Shown piece after piece: positions 1-10,310 of a stretch of DNA of 64,000 nt. The notes beneath the pieces are model-generated. The model was not told where the DNA came from. It worked only from the letters and a program-made list of their open reading frames with translations, and did not search any database. This DNA is from Calendula officinalis (taxonomy: Eukaryota; Streptophyta; Magnoliopsida; Asterales; Asteraceae), in NCBI GenBank assembly GCA_963853835.1, contig OY970828.1, positions 1,727,501 to 1,791,500 on the forward strand, in the 5' to 3' direction. Every line of letters starts with the position of its first letter. Position 1 is the first letter of the stretch. Made by a program: the position numbers and the translations under genes.

Positions 1-995
1 TCATTTTTCCGCTAAACACTTTTGTTAGTAAATCCCATAAAAATAGGTAACCATATTAAAATCCGTGTACGTATAAAGCTATGACTTATCAATATTTGAA
101 TTTTAAACCACATTTAATCTTAGAAATATTATTTTTATTTTTTTACGATTGGTTAATATAAGTAATCATTTTATTCTTGCAATCACATTATAATAAGGTA
201 TCTTTGTGCTTGGGGCAATGACGCAGCTAATGAGGTTATAACCGAGGCGCGTCAATTGCTGGTTGAAAACTATTTCCACATTATAATAAGGTACATACCA
301 TCCTTTTTGACCTTTTTTTAGTCAAAACAAAATTATGTAAAAAATACTAATATCGTGTTTGACTCTTAAACCACAATGAAGGATTTTTTTTTTTAATTTT
401 TCAGATTTTTTTATTTTATCCATTTGTCAATATAAGTAAGCCTTTTATTGTTGTATTCACATAATTTGGTACATACCATCTTTTATTTTATCCAGATTTG
501 CGTTTAATGATTTGGGAGATTTTAAAAGGCATAAACAATTATTTACATGGTTATCAGTTCATGATATACGTCGGCCTCAAGCCCTAAAGCAAATAACTCT
601 GCAAATCGAAGTCTGTGATCTGTACGTACGCCCTTCTCCAACACGTTTCCGCCCACCCAATTGGACGTGGTTGATCAATTGCATTCGTACAGGTACTTGT
701 GTTGGCCTAATTCAGTCGACTCTTGTCTTTATACATATTCTATTTCCTTCCTGCTTCCACCACACATATTACTGAGTAGAATCACGAAATTAAATACATT
801 CCTACTGTAAATGTTTGAAACTGGATGCCTTTCTCTATGGAAAATACAAAGTAACGGTATGACTAATTACAAGGATTTGATACTAATAATATGGAAAATA
901 CAATATACAGTAATTCTTTTGAATGTAACTAATGAAACCGAAATCATATAGAATCTTTCGGTTAATACCTACATGGTATTTCAGCAACAACAGCA
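1..995. other. AT-rich intergenic sequence with short direct repeats
   Basis: No convincing gene is seen. The phrase CATTATAATAAGGTA occurs near 187 and again near 279. A longer imperfect repeat links about 153-200 with 422-480, so this looks like decayed transposon or tandemly duplicated spacer. A small open frame at 512-775 has no recognisable domain and is not called. Confidence 0.5.
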
Positions 996-3047
996 ATGCT
1001 ATTACATAAAAAATACATAATTTTTACTTCAATTTACATGACTAATTTTGGTATGCACTTGTGCTGCAGATGTACTAAAATGTCCAACCCAGATAGAAAG
1101 TGGATGTATGAGCAATATGATGAACGCGGTCATCTGTCAATAAATTTCATTAAGGGGGTGAAAGCCTTTGCGAATTTTGCTAGTTCTCAACCAAGTCATA
1201 TGGATGAAGATAGAATTAAATGTCCATGCAAAAATTATCGTAACATCCCTTATCATGGTGTTGATGAGGTCAAATTGCATCTTTACAAGGCTGGTTTTGT
1301 GCAACATTACGAGTTCTGGGAAAAACATGGGGAAACATTGCTTGATAATGCTACATTAGATGCAGATGATACATACACTACTCTCCATGAACAACATGCA
1401 CCTAGTTATACAGAAATGATTCTGGACGGAACAGATCCTGATTTCATACCTGCTTTTATGAATAGACCTATCGAGGAGGAGCCAAATGCAGCAGATAAGA
1501 ATTTTTTCGATATGTTAAAGGCAGCAGATAAAGAGTTGTGGTCTGGTTGTAATAAAGCCACACAACTATCTGTCGTGTCTCGACTACTGAATATCAAATC
1601 CGATTATCGCATGCCCGAGAAATGTTACGATACTATCTGCCAGTTGATAAACGATTTGATACCGGAAGAGAATAACATGGTCGATAGTTTATACGATAGT
1701 AAAAAGTTAGTGCAGTCACTTGGCCTGCCTATGGAGGTGATTGACTGCTGCAGGTCTGGATGCATGATATATTGGATGGGAGACAAAGATCTTGATAGGT
1801 GCAAAATTTGCAATATGGATAGGTTCAAACCGAGATCAAGAAGTGCGTCGTCATGTTCTCGTATACCTTGGAGAAGAATGCATTTTTTCCCATGACTCCG
1901 AGGTTGAAGAGGCTGTATGCTTCACTAGCAACAGCAGGTTACATGCGTTGGCACGCCACTAATCATGGCCATGATGTTGATGTGATGTGTCATCCGTCCG
2001 ATTCTGAAGCTTGGAAGCACTTTGATAACACTTATCCTTCATTTGCATCAGAAACACGAAATGTGAGAATAGGTCTCTGTACGGATGGGTTTGCACCACA
2101 CGGAGCTTTCGGGAAACAGTATTCATCGTGGCCTATTATTATAACACCATATAATTTGACACCATCTATGTGTATGAAAGAGCCTTATATGTTTTTGGCA
2201 GCAGTTGTGCCCGGTCCTGGTAACCCAAAGCACAGACTAGATGTATACCTTCAGCCGGTTATCACTGAATTGAAGCAGTTGTGGGAAGAGGGTGTAGTAA
2301 CTTATGATGTTTCTTTGAAGCAGAATTTTCAATTACGAGCAGCTTTGATGTGGACAATTAGTGATTTTCCGGCTTATGCAATGTTATCGGGATGGTCAAC
2401 TGCAGGGAAGCTAGCATGTCCGCATTGTGGGAAACATACTCAGGCATTCAGGCTCGATAACGGTAATAAGATGTCGTGGTTTGACTACCACAGAAGATTC
2501 CTCACAGCCGATCACACATACAGAAAGGATAAAAATAAGTTTAAAAAGAATCGTGTAGGGACTAAAGGTCATCCTCCACGTTTGAATGGTGAAGAAACGT
2601 TAAGGCAAATTGAACAATTAGGTTTGGTAAAAGTGACTTAAATTCAAGCCGATGAAGTAAATAAAGCACGTGGGAATTTTGGTTGGAAAAAGAGGAGCAT
2701 CTTTTGGGATTTACCCTACTGGACAACAAACCTCATTAGACATAATTTGGATGTCATGCATATCGAGAAGAATGTCTTTGACAATTTTTTTTACACTATT
2801 ATGGATGTAAAAACAAAGACAAAGGACAATGCGGCGGCGAGAAAAGATCTCAAACTCTATTGCAGGAAGAGAAAAGGATTCGGCGAAAATGAAAGACCAA
2901 ATTACTAATGATGTTGAAGGGTACTTTGATGATGCAAATAACAGTGGAGACGATGGTATTTCCGACTCCGAGGGTAGTTTTGAGTATAGCACATCAGACA
3001 ATGAAGAAGAGGTCGAGGAGGAAGATGAGTGTGATGATAGTGATTAG
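996..3047 (+). pseudogene. Broken CACTA (En/Spm) transposase, tnp2 family
   Basis: The first frame (996-1895) begins with a transposase-associated N-terminal domain (DRKWMYEQYDERGHLS, then a CPCKNY cysteine block). It runs to RIPWRRMHFFP, where the tnp2 core should continue. The core continues one base out of frame from about 1890 (PRLKRLYASLATAGYMRWH), which points to an indel in the T/C run near 1885-1892. This second frame contains the typical tnp2 block ISDFPAYAMLSGWSTAGKL followed by CPHCG. A TAA at 2639-2641 interrupts it, but the same frame resumes with FWDLPYW and LDVMHIEKNVFDN to about 2908. An acidic tail (EEEVEEEDECDD) in another frame ends at 3047. Later parts of the transposase and the CACTA terminal repeats were not found. 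It is a dead fragment of a cut-and-paste transposon, not a host gene. Confidence 0.85.
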
Positions 3048-3720
3048 CACCACAGCGGATGTTTAGCCTGTTTATTGTAGTCCTTTTTTTGCATTTTCAA
3101 AATTTACAGGAACCCAATTCCGCGTTATAAAAAATTCAGAAAAAAGACATAACTTCTTTTCATGTTGTTAGCTGATGTTTTATTAAAATCTTCTGTTTTG
3201 AGCAGCTATTTTGTTTTTGTTTTTCAGCATTTTCATGTACCAGCTACCGATTTGAAATGAGACTGTAATTAGGAATTTTTTTATTTTGATGGGATATTCA
3301 TTCTTCAATTCATTGTTTTCGTGGGTTTATGGATAAATGGATAGTTGGAGTTGCTGCCAGCATTTTAATAAATTTAAGCATGACAGCGGCAAACAAAGTC
3401 AGACTCGTTGACTGTTGACTGAGGCTTCAACAAGCGAATTTGATGGCAAAAATGGTTAATTTTGATTGTACTAGTAATAGAGATGAATTAAACTCGTGAC
3501 CCCATTCAAAAGTTAAGTCCTTACTCTGATGGTTTCATAATTTTGTTTGTAATCAATATTATATAGATTTATGATAGTAATGTTATTAAGGTGAACATCA
3601 GCTAATTAAACACAGGATATCAGTCATTTAACTCCTATTAAAAACCGCAAGAACACTAATTGTTCTCACAAACAAGATTGAAGTTTTCACCTACTGAGCC
3701 CGTAATTAAGAGTCGAAGTT
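3048..3720. other. Intergenic spacer without recognised gene
   Basis: AT-rich sequence between the CACTA remnant and the 3' end of the RNA-binding protein gene. I see no coding region, RNA gene or clear repeat. The part nearest 3720 probably contains the 3'UTR and poly(A) region of the minus-strand gene. Confidence 0.4.
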
Positions 3721-3802
3721 TTACATTTCAGATACAACAAAACACTTAAAAATAACAGACCATAATAAGCTGCAAACAGCTGTCCACTTGAAAATAAAAC
3801 AA

Positions 3803-4800
3803 TCAAGCTCTCTTAGCAAAATCATCAGCATCATCATTATCCCTGTAGCGTCCTTGTACCTGAACATCATCAGCACCACCAAAGTTGCTTCCACCATCAT
3901 TTGCAAAGCTATCACCACCACCAACACCAAAGTTTTGACCTTCACCGCCATAACCACCACCACCAGATGCATAACTATTTCCACCATAATCACCACCATA
4001 GCCGCCGCCACCACCGCCATAACCGCCTCCGCCATAGCCACCGCATCCCCGGAAGCCGCTACCTCCTTGTGGTCTATCATTGGCATAGTTCAGTTTCACC
4101 ATTCGACCATGCAACTCCTGCAAAATTTGTTCATAAACAACCATTTCTAGCATTATAAAAAATTAATGTACAAACCAAATAACAAAAAAAAAAAGAATGA
4201 AATGCCCGTTGATCCATTGCCCGAACTGCAGCAGATGCAACCTCAGTGTCAGCAAAAGTAACAAAGCCAAAACCTCTGGACCTACCAGTTTCTCTATCCA
4301 TGATCACTCTAGCTGTTGCATTACATATGAAGCTATCAGAAATTTAACACACACTATTAACTTTAATTTAGAATAAGGCAATAGATTGATTTCATCAAAT
4401 GAATAAAAACCAAAATCACTTTTCCAGATTACTAAAAATATTAAAAAAAAGCATCTTATATAGTTCCACTCTACATTCACATTTAATCATTTATACCTTC
4501 ATGGACTTCCCCATAAGCACTAAAAGCTTCTCGCAAGCTCATATCATCAGTAGCCCATTCCAATCCTGCAACAACAAAAACCAGAAACACAATTATGAAT
4601 ACCGACTTTTAAAACTCAACACGTAAATCATGTTAACTTTGTTAAAAAAATTGAAGATTACCTCCCACAAAGACTTTTGAACTTGACATGCATCTTAACA
4701 TTTGAAAGATCAATGGACTTGCCACTGATGACATTTCATGATTGATGTGCTTTGTGGAAACCTGCCTAAGTATACCACGAACTCTGTTGAAAAAAGCCAT
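3803..4800 (-). CDS. Glycine-rich RNA-binding protein, mitochondrial type (four exons)
   Basis: Minus-strand gene joining 4662-4800, 4497-4565, 4206-4312 and 3803-4117, which gives 209 codons. The N-terminus (MAFFNRVRGILRQVST) is basic, lacks acidic residues and resembles a mitochondrial presequence. It is followed by one RRM: RNP2-like SSKVFVGG at the end of exon 1, GLEWATDDMSLREAFSAYGEV in part in exon 2, and RNP1 RGFGFVTF in exon 3. The last exon holds the end of the RRM (ELHGRMVKLNYANDRP) and a glycine/tyrosine-rich tail of GGYGG repeats ending FAKRA. Plant proteins of this family bind organellar or cellular RNA and act in RNA editing, splicing and cold or stress responses (family knowledge). 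The start at 4800 was chosen because it gives the presequence; an in-frame ATG at 4839 lies in what looks like 5'UTR. Exon 3 would end at a GC donor (CGG|GCATTT), while the other introns are GT-AG. The frame is open across all junctions. Confidence 0.88.
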
Positions 4801-4815
4801 GGTGGTATTGTGTAA

Positions 4816-5500
4816 CCTAAAATACAGCAATTTGAGCAATTAATAGATAGAAATAACATATTAGAATTCAGTGGATCAAAACGCCTGAGAGTAATGTAAC
4901 CAACGTCCTAAATCTAGCATGCCAGTTGACATAAAAGTACAGAGCAAGCAAAACAACAAACTTTCTGTGATAAATTATGTCGAATACTTCTCTAATTCAA
5001 AACGAGAACGAGATTAAAAAATGAGCGTGTTTGCTCTAGCTAACAATTATAACCTATCATTTCGGTGTTGGAGATCAGCCGGAAAAATTCACTAGAACCG
5101 CAAGCTCAGCTCTCAATTAACAAACATAATAAGTAATACCATATAGTGAAACAGAAGCACCCTTGTAGTACAAGCCGGAAATGAAACACAAAGCAGATAA
5201 TTAAACGAAAAGAGCAAAACGATCAGCCTTATCGGTCCAAATAACAATGAAACGAGATAGCTACTTCAAGCTCCAATCGCAGTCTTAATCGATGTTAATG
5301 GTGAACATATGAATTTATAAATCACAAACAAAAAAAATGACAAATTAACAATACCAAAACTCGATAAAGCTCAGAAAATGGAGTACAGAAATTGCGAATG
5401 GAACGGAGTACCTCCAGTAGCTGATCTTTTTGAGCGACCGTGTATGAATAAAACCCTAGACGAGGGCTTTTTGCCATTTGCAGCTGATAACGGTAGGGAG
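4816..5500 (-). promoter_or_regulatory. Probable 5'UTR with leader intron of the RNA-binding protein gene
   Basis: Upstream of the start codon a good acceptor (ATTTTAG|GTTACAC, exon side from 4816) and a good donor (CTGGAG|GTACTC, exon side from 5412) would remove a leader intron at 4817-5411. The leader exon contains the plant 5'UTR-like phrase CTAGGGTTTTA near 5450. Leader introns are common in this family and can raise expression. The transcription start is not determined. Confidence 0.5.
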
Positions 5501-5549
5501 AAGAGGCTGGGGGTATGAGGTTTTCTTTCAAACGGCAGGGAGAAATTAA

Positions 5550-7044
5550 CACCTACGATTTAATGCAGAGTTGCAGCCTTTGAATACCCCGATTCAAGCT
5601 TGAAGGAATCGATGTAATGCAGAGTTGCAGACACTCGCTGAAGGAATTGAGGCGTCTTTTAGGTTAAGATTGAATAGAGGAGGCGTTATGGGGAATTGTA
5701 ATGCGGAGGGGTTAAGATTGAATCGAGGACGTGTTAGGGTTATTGCTTGATGTAGAAACACCAAACGTCATGACTTGGAGACCAGCTGGTTAGCAATCAC
5801 GTGAATTGTGGTGATGGTTCAGTTTCTATTCTTGTTCAGTGAAATTCTTTTTAAAAACCCAATTATATCTATTACATTTTACAGTTAGGTGAACAGTAAA
5901 CGACACCTCCTGCTTCTGTTAATCACCTCTATTTGCCATCTGCTTCCACCTATGACTCACTTTTCTACATACAAAGTCAATTTCCTTCTTCTTAGCTTCC
6001 AATTTCTTCATTTACCAGCATCTTCAACTTCATCTTTTCCTTTTGAACGCTTCCTTTTCCATTTTGGGTTCCTTGCTTTTGAACAACAAGTTGTTTGTTT
6101 CATCCATACATCAACGATTCTGCATGTTTGCTTTTTCTAATTTGGGGTTCAGATTTTGGAATTACAAATCCCGTCAAAATAAGGAATTAGATTCCCTGCC
6201 TGTAGAGGTGAGCTTCACCCATCACCGTTTTCTTTTAGGTTTTGTATTTTTACTCTATGTGCTTTCAGATTAGGTTTTACATGGGTGAATAATGTAAATA
6301 TTACGACTAAAGTCTATATTAGCAACGGGATATTTCACCAACGAGATAGTTCGAAGACGTCCATTCAAGTGGCCTTCTTGGAAATCTTGAAAGATATTGC
6401 AAGACAATTTGCAATTTCAGCGATGACATACAAGTTTGATCGTTTGAGTCTATTTATTGATTTGTAAACATAGAAAAAAATTTATTTTTTTATATTTTTT
6501 CTTTACAGGGAGTTATTGGTGTTACATTGGCTGGAACTATTACAGCTTTATGGTATTTAGAGATCTGATATTTGAATTAGGTACAAGTTTCTATAATGTT
6601 TGTTAATTTGCCATGCAGTTTAAAAGTCTTGAAAATTCAGATAATGGAAATTAAACTAATATTGGTTCATTGATTAAACCAAATTGTGGTTTGTAGTTAA
6701 GGTGTTCGAGAACATGTCTTTGTTTATGCTGCAGATGTTTAAGGGTTTATCAAAACAACAAGATGTACAGACAAAAAGCTTCTCAACTGATGAAATTCAA
6801 GTCATTTTCTTCACATAAGTTTCATCGAGTTTTTCGAATTTGGGGTTTCAGATTCTGGAATTAGAGCTTCATTCATCACTTCTTTTTATTTGGGGGTTTA
6901 GCTTATGGAATTACAGTTCCTTTATACAATGTCTACCTCCGCCAACAATGTTCATGCATGTAAAGGTAAGCTTGATCATTCACTTCTTCGTTTAAGTTTG
7001 TCATTATAATTTTCAACTTTGTGTTTTGGGTATCGCATGAAAAT
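5550..7044. other. Non-coding stretch, in part the body of a Helitron
   Basis: This sequence lies between the RNA-binding protein promoter and the Helitron terminus. It contains pyrimidine-rich tracts and intron-like phrases (TTTGCAATTTCAG, TTTCTTTACAG) but no reading frame with a recognisable domain. Part of it must belong to the Helitron that ends at 7077; its left end was not found. Confidence 0.4.
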
Positions 7045-7077
7045 CCCCGCGGCAACACGCGGGGTAAAGCCCACTAG
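7045..7077 (+). mobile_element. Helitron 3' terminus
   Basis: A perfect 7 bp stem (CCCCGCG at 7045-7051, CGCGGGG at 7058-7064) with a six-base loop is followed nine bases later by CTAG (7074-7077) and then T. A hairpin just before a CTRR end, next to a T, is the diagnostic 3' end of Helitrons. The element lies to the left; no rep/helicase frame is present, so it is non-autonomous. Confidence 0.8.
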
Positions 7078-7261
7078 TTGTAATTTAAAAATCACTTCTA
7101 AATAAAAATGTTAGGCAATTATCAATTTTTAAAATAGAAAAGCACATCAAGTTTTAATATACATGCGTGTGCAGGGTTAAAACATGGGGGCTCTCTTTCA
7201 CGGCCTTATTTTATGCCAGCGAGCCCACTGTTCATGGGCCTGGCCCAAAAATGTGCGGCCC

Positions 7262-7400
7262 AATCATGCCGAGATGATAGAAGCCTATGAAAAGAACCCC
7301 GAAAAGATTACAAGTAACGTGATCTTAACGTTTGATCCTCTCTTCTTATTCAAAGTCGATTGAGAAATTGTACGATACTAGCATGGCAAGAAGGTGACTA
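7262..7400 (-). pseudogene. Relic of an S-domain receptor kinase transmembrane exon
   Basis: Read on the minus strand this aligns by eye with the transmembrane exon of SRK-1 (24414-24563): a lysine-rich juxtamembrane part (KKRGSNVKI) leads into LLVIFSGFF. It has in-frame stops (TAG after FFS) and the acceptor that is ATACAG in the intact genes reads GTACAA. It lies beyond the 3' end of SRK-1, so it comes from another, deleted family member on the same strand. The LTR element at 7495 begins less than 100 bp away. Confidence 0.6.
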
Positions 7401-7494
7401 ACAAACATGGTTAACTTTCAGTTAGTCACATTAAAAGTGTCGCTAAAAATGACCAAAATGGCACTAAATTCTGGGTAAAAGAAAAGTGTGTAAC

Positions 7495-8009
7495 TGCTAA
7501 GATCTGAATAACTCTTCATAAACATAGATCTTTAGGCTCAAGAATAGTTAGTTCTTTATCTGGAATAAGCATATACAAAACATAAAATTGCGGAATTAGA
7601 TAAACAGATTTGTATAGCTAAACAAGGTTTCATCATCATCTTTATATACAATGATTACTAAAAGCCCCAATTCTACATATAAATATGTAGAACGGTTTTG
7701 GTTAACAGGATCAAACGATCTTGAGGCTTAGGATTTACACACACAAACACGTTAAAACGTGGGTTCTAAGAACATCTAATTCTATGTCATTAGGTTTCTT
7801 TATATACTAGAAAACCTAAGACTTACAAGGAAAAGATAATAACTAAATCTTTTAAACAAATAAAGATATACTATATCTTTTACATTTATGATTATCTCCT
7901 AAATCTTTATTTGAATCTTGAACTTCATATCATCGACTTAGGTCCTTGTAGTTTAATAGTTTTGACATAATCAAATCTTTAATGAATATTAATAATAATA
8001 TTCCTAACA
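7495..8009 (-). repeat. 3' LTR of the gene-capturing element
   Basis: Starts TGCTAAGATCTG and ends TTCCTAACA. The adjoining interior sequence ATCTTCCCCTA reads on the minus strand as the purine tract TAGGGGAAGAT that primes plus-strand synthesis. Confidence 0.9.
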
Positions 8010-8647
8010 ATCTTCCCCTATTTGATTTGACAAAACTTATAGAATTAGCTAGGAATCTTCAAGTCTCTTCCCATTTTTGACATAATCAAATAAATCCGAG
8101 AAACTTGAACTTCCCCTTGAATGATCAACACTTTTTCTTCCCCTAAAAGTGTGATATCATTCTTGTGTTCTTCAAGGCTATATTAATTACATTGAAAACC
8201 AATCATCTTCTATTTAAAGTTAAAGTAGAAACTCAAACTAAGCATCACATTCCGTCTAAATATAGTAATCAGCAACTTCATATCTTGTATGAGGGACTTT
8301 CTTATCTTAGTCTTCAACAGATCTTTTCGTTAAGATTCTGTTAAATTGTAGTTACAACAATACATAACATCTTATGTAGTAAGACTTTCCACTTCTTCTT
8401 CAAATAAAATATAATCAATTATCTTCTGTAATCAATTGATAAAGATCAAATATGTAACAAATAAAAACTTTCCTTTATCTTCATCATGCCTTCAACCTGT
8501 GTGTGTGAATAATGTGATTCGTTTCACATTATTATCAGATACGATCAATAAACCGTAGTATGGAATGAGCATGGTGTGTGTCATGCTTTCCAAAGTATGA
8601 TGTATCTTTCAAATAAAGAAATCAGTAAAAAAAAATTTCTTCGTTTA

Positions 8648-8965
8648 GTACTGATTAGTACTGACCAGTCAACGCAGCAGTAGTAAAAATTTCAGTCTAT
8701 TACTGATCAGTAGTAAAAAGACGTTTACCAGTAATAATCGATTGAGCATCGGATCAGTAGTAACCTGATATACTACTGATCAGTAGTATAGTTGTTCGAG
8801 CAGTAATAACCGAGACCAGTAGTAATCGTGATTTACTACTGACTAAGATCAGTAGTAAGTTTGAACAAGGATCAGTAGTAAAATCGAAACTTTGGGAGCA
8901 GTAATAAAACAGCAGTAGTATTCTTGATTTGTCAATTTACTACTGACTAAGATCAGTAGTAAAAT
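8648..8965. repeat. CAGTAGTA-rich block inside the gene-capturing element
   Basis: About 320 bp with more than a dozen occurrences of CAGTAGTA, CAGTAATA or the reverse TACTACTG at irregular spacing. The same motif saturates the LTRs and spacers of the copia element at 11067-22499, which ties the two elements together. Confidence 0.75.
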
Positions 8966-8988
8966 TGAAATTTTGTTATTTGGATCCT

Positions 8989-9210
8989 AGCTTGTTCCGA
9001 TTGAATTTCTTTAAGTGCTTCTAATGCTTTTTCAGCATTACTTTCTTGCCAAACACCAACAATTGCATTCACAATTAATATGAGAAAAATCACCAAAGGC
9101 TCAACAAAAACTGTGATTTCCATCTCACCACCTTCTTCACCATCATATCAGGCTAAAACAAAAGAAATCACAGCTGCAGCAAGTAGAATTCTAACTAAAG
9201 TATCATTAAT
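8989..9210 (-). pseudogene. Captured exon fragment of an ECA-type P-type Ca2+-ATPase
   Basis: Seventy-four codons in one frame encode NDTLVRILLAAAVISFVLA, then after a stop YDGEEGGEMEITVFVEPL, and finally VIFLILIVNAIVGVWQES and NAEKALEALKEIQSEQA. This is the region around the second transmembrane helix and the start of the actuator domain of plant endoplasmic-reticulum-type calcium pumps (family recognised from memory). One codon is a TGA (9148-9150) where the family has an aromatic residue. No start, no phosphorylation motif and no other part of the pump is present. It lies inside the LTR element in sense orientation to its transcript, which indicates capture of a host cDNA or exon. Confidence 0.85.
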
Positions 9211-9299
9211 TTTTTATCAGTAGAAAATTGACTTCATATATTGTTATTATTTTTGCTTTTTTTTTTCCTTCACAATTTTAGCCGGCTGTTCGATCTCCA

Positions 9300-9594
9300 T
9301 TCTTCCCAATTTGAGATCTTTTAACAACAGATGGACCAATTTCTTTCTTCATTCTCTTATTACTTCTTGTTATCGGGTGTTCATCGATTTCCGATTTGGG
9401 TGGTTCAATCTTTTGCTTCTTCTTCTGTCGATTAATGTGTTTTTACAGTAAGATTTGCCCTCCACCACCGGCAGCCGGCACCGCCACCGTTTGCCGTCCG
9501 TTCTTTTGCACCGGTCAATTTCCGCCATTTCTTTTTTTGCTAAAACAGCTTGAGCGAGAATGAGGGGTTTTAGGTTTTCCAATTTAGAGTTCAT
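9300..9594 (-). pseudogene. Captured fragment of a WRC-domain protein gene
   Basis: From the ATG at 9592-9594 the frame encodes 74 residues including DRCKRTDGKRWRCRLPVVEG and KSYC. Taken with the next frame, where the following residues read KKH, the spacing is Cys-X9-Cys-X10-Cys-X2-His, which is the WRC zinc-binding motif of growth-regulating factors and related nuclear proteins. The frame changes near 9437-9445, in an A run, and the shifted frame stays open with a basic sequence (KKQKIEPPKSEIDE, then KRMKKEIGPSVVKRSQ) to about 9307. No QLQ or other partner domain is present, so the parent gene cannot be named. It lies inside the LTR element just downstream of its leader. Confidence 0.75.
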
Positions 9595-9776
9595 TGGAGA
9601 GGTTTATTAGTGTAGAAATTGAAATAGGAGGCGGTGTGGAAGAAAAACCTTTTTGGCTTCTCCGAAATTGTAGAACTGTTAATAATAACATAAACAATTT
9701 AAATCCATCTTCAAGTATGCTTGATTCTTCACGATCATTGATAGATACTTGTTTGATTCCAGATCTGAGTCACCGT

Positions 9777-9788
9777 GCTCTGAAACCA
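9777..9788 (-). other. Primer-binding site of the gene-capturing element
   Basis: On the minus strand TGGTTTCAGAGC lies two bases inside the right LTR. It differs by one base from TGGTATCAGAGC, the site complementary to initiator methionine tRNA used by the other retroelements in this window. Confidence 0.7.
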
Positions 9789-9790
9789 AT

Positions 9791-10305
9791 TGCTAAGATC
9801 TGAATAACTCTTCATAAACATAGATCTTTAGGCTCAAGAATAGTTTGTTCTTGATCTGGAATAAGCATATACAAAACATAAAATTGCGGAATTAGATAAA
9901 CAGATTTGTATAGCTAAACAAGGTTTCATCATCATCTTTATATACAATGATTACTAAAAGCCCCAATTCTACATATAAATATGTAGAAGGGTTTTGGTTA
10001 ACAGGATCAAACGATCTTAAGGCTTAGGTTTTACACACACAAACACGTTAAAATGTGGGTTCTAAGAACATCTAATTCTATGTCATTAGGTTTCTTTATA
10101 TACTAGAAAACCTAAGACTTACAAGGAAAAGATAATAAATAAATCTTTTAAACAAATAAAGATATACTATATCTTTTACATTTATGATTATCTCCTAAAT
10201 CTTTATTTGAATCTTGAACTTCATATCATCGACTTAGGTCCTTGTAGTTTAATAGTTTTGACATAATCAAATCTTTAATGAATATTAATAATAATATTCC
10301 TAACA
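9791..10305 (-). repeat. 5' LTR of the gene-capturing element
   Basis: Same 515 bp length and same ends as 7495-8009, followed directly by the target duplication GTAAC. A few substitutions separate the two LTRs, for example in the GTTAGTTC/GTTTGTTC and AACGGTT/AAGGGTT stretches. Confidence 0.9.
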
Positions 10306-10310
10306 GTAAC

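Larger units (their letters stand above)
7495..10305 (-). mobile_element. Non-autonomous LTR retrotransposon carrying host gene fragments
   Basis: Two 515 bp LTRs (7495-8009 and 9791-10305) start with TG and end with CA. They are flanked by the 5 bp duplication GTAAC (7490-7494 and 10306-10310). The primer-binding site next to the right LTR and the purine tract next to the left LTR place transcription on the minus strand. The 1.78 kb interior has no gag, protease, integrase or reverse transcriptase. It contains, in transcription order, a leader, a WRC-domain gene fragment, a Ca2+-ATPase fragment and a block rich in the motif CAGTAGTA. By eye the LTRs differ at roughly eight positions, so the insertion is not brand new. 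Mobilisation would need proteins supplied by an autonomous copia element (inference). Confidence 0.9.

Noticed and set aside
3788..4158. Several 85-121 codon frames, rich in His, Ile/Thr or Val/Met, across the glycine-rich exon
   Set aside because: They are other-frame or antisense readings of the GGY repeat tail of the RNA-binding protein, which has clear RRM motifs and splice sites.
5322..5552. 76-codon minus-strand frame upstream of the RNA-binding protein
   Set aside because: Lies across the probable leader exon and its intron; no domain.
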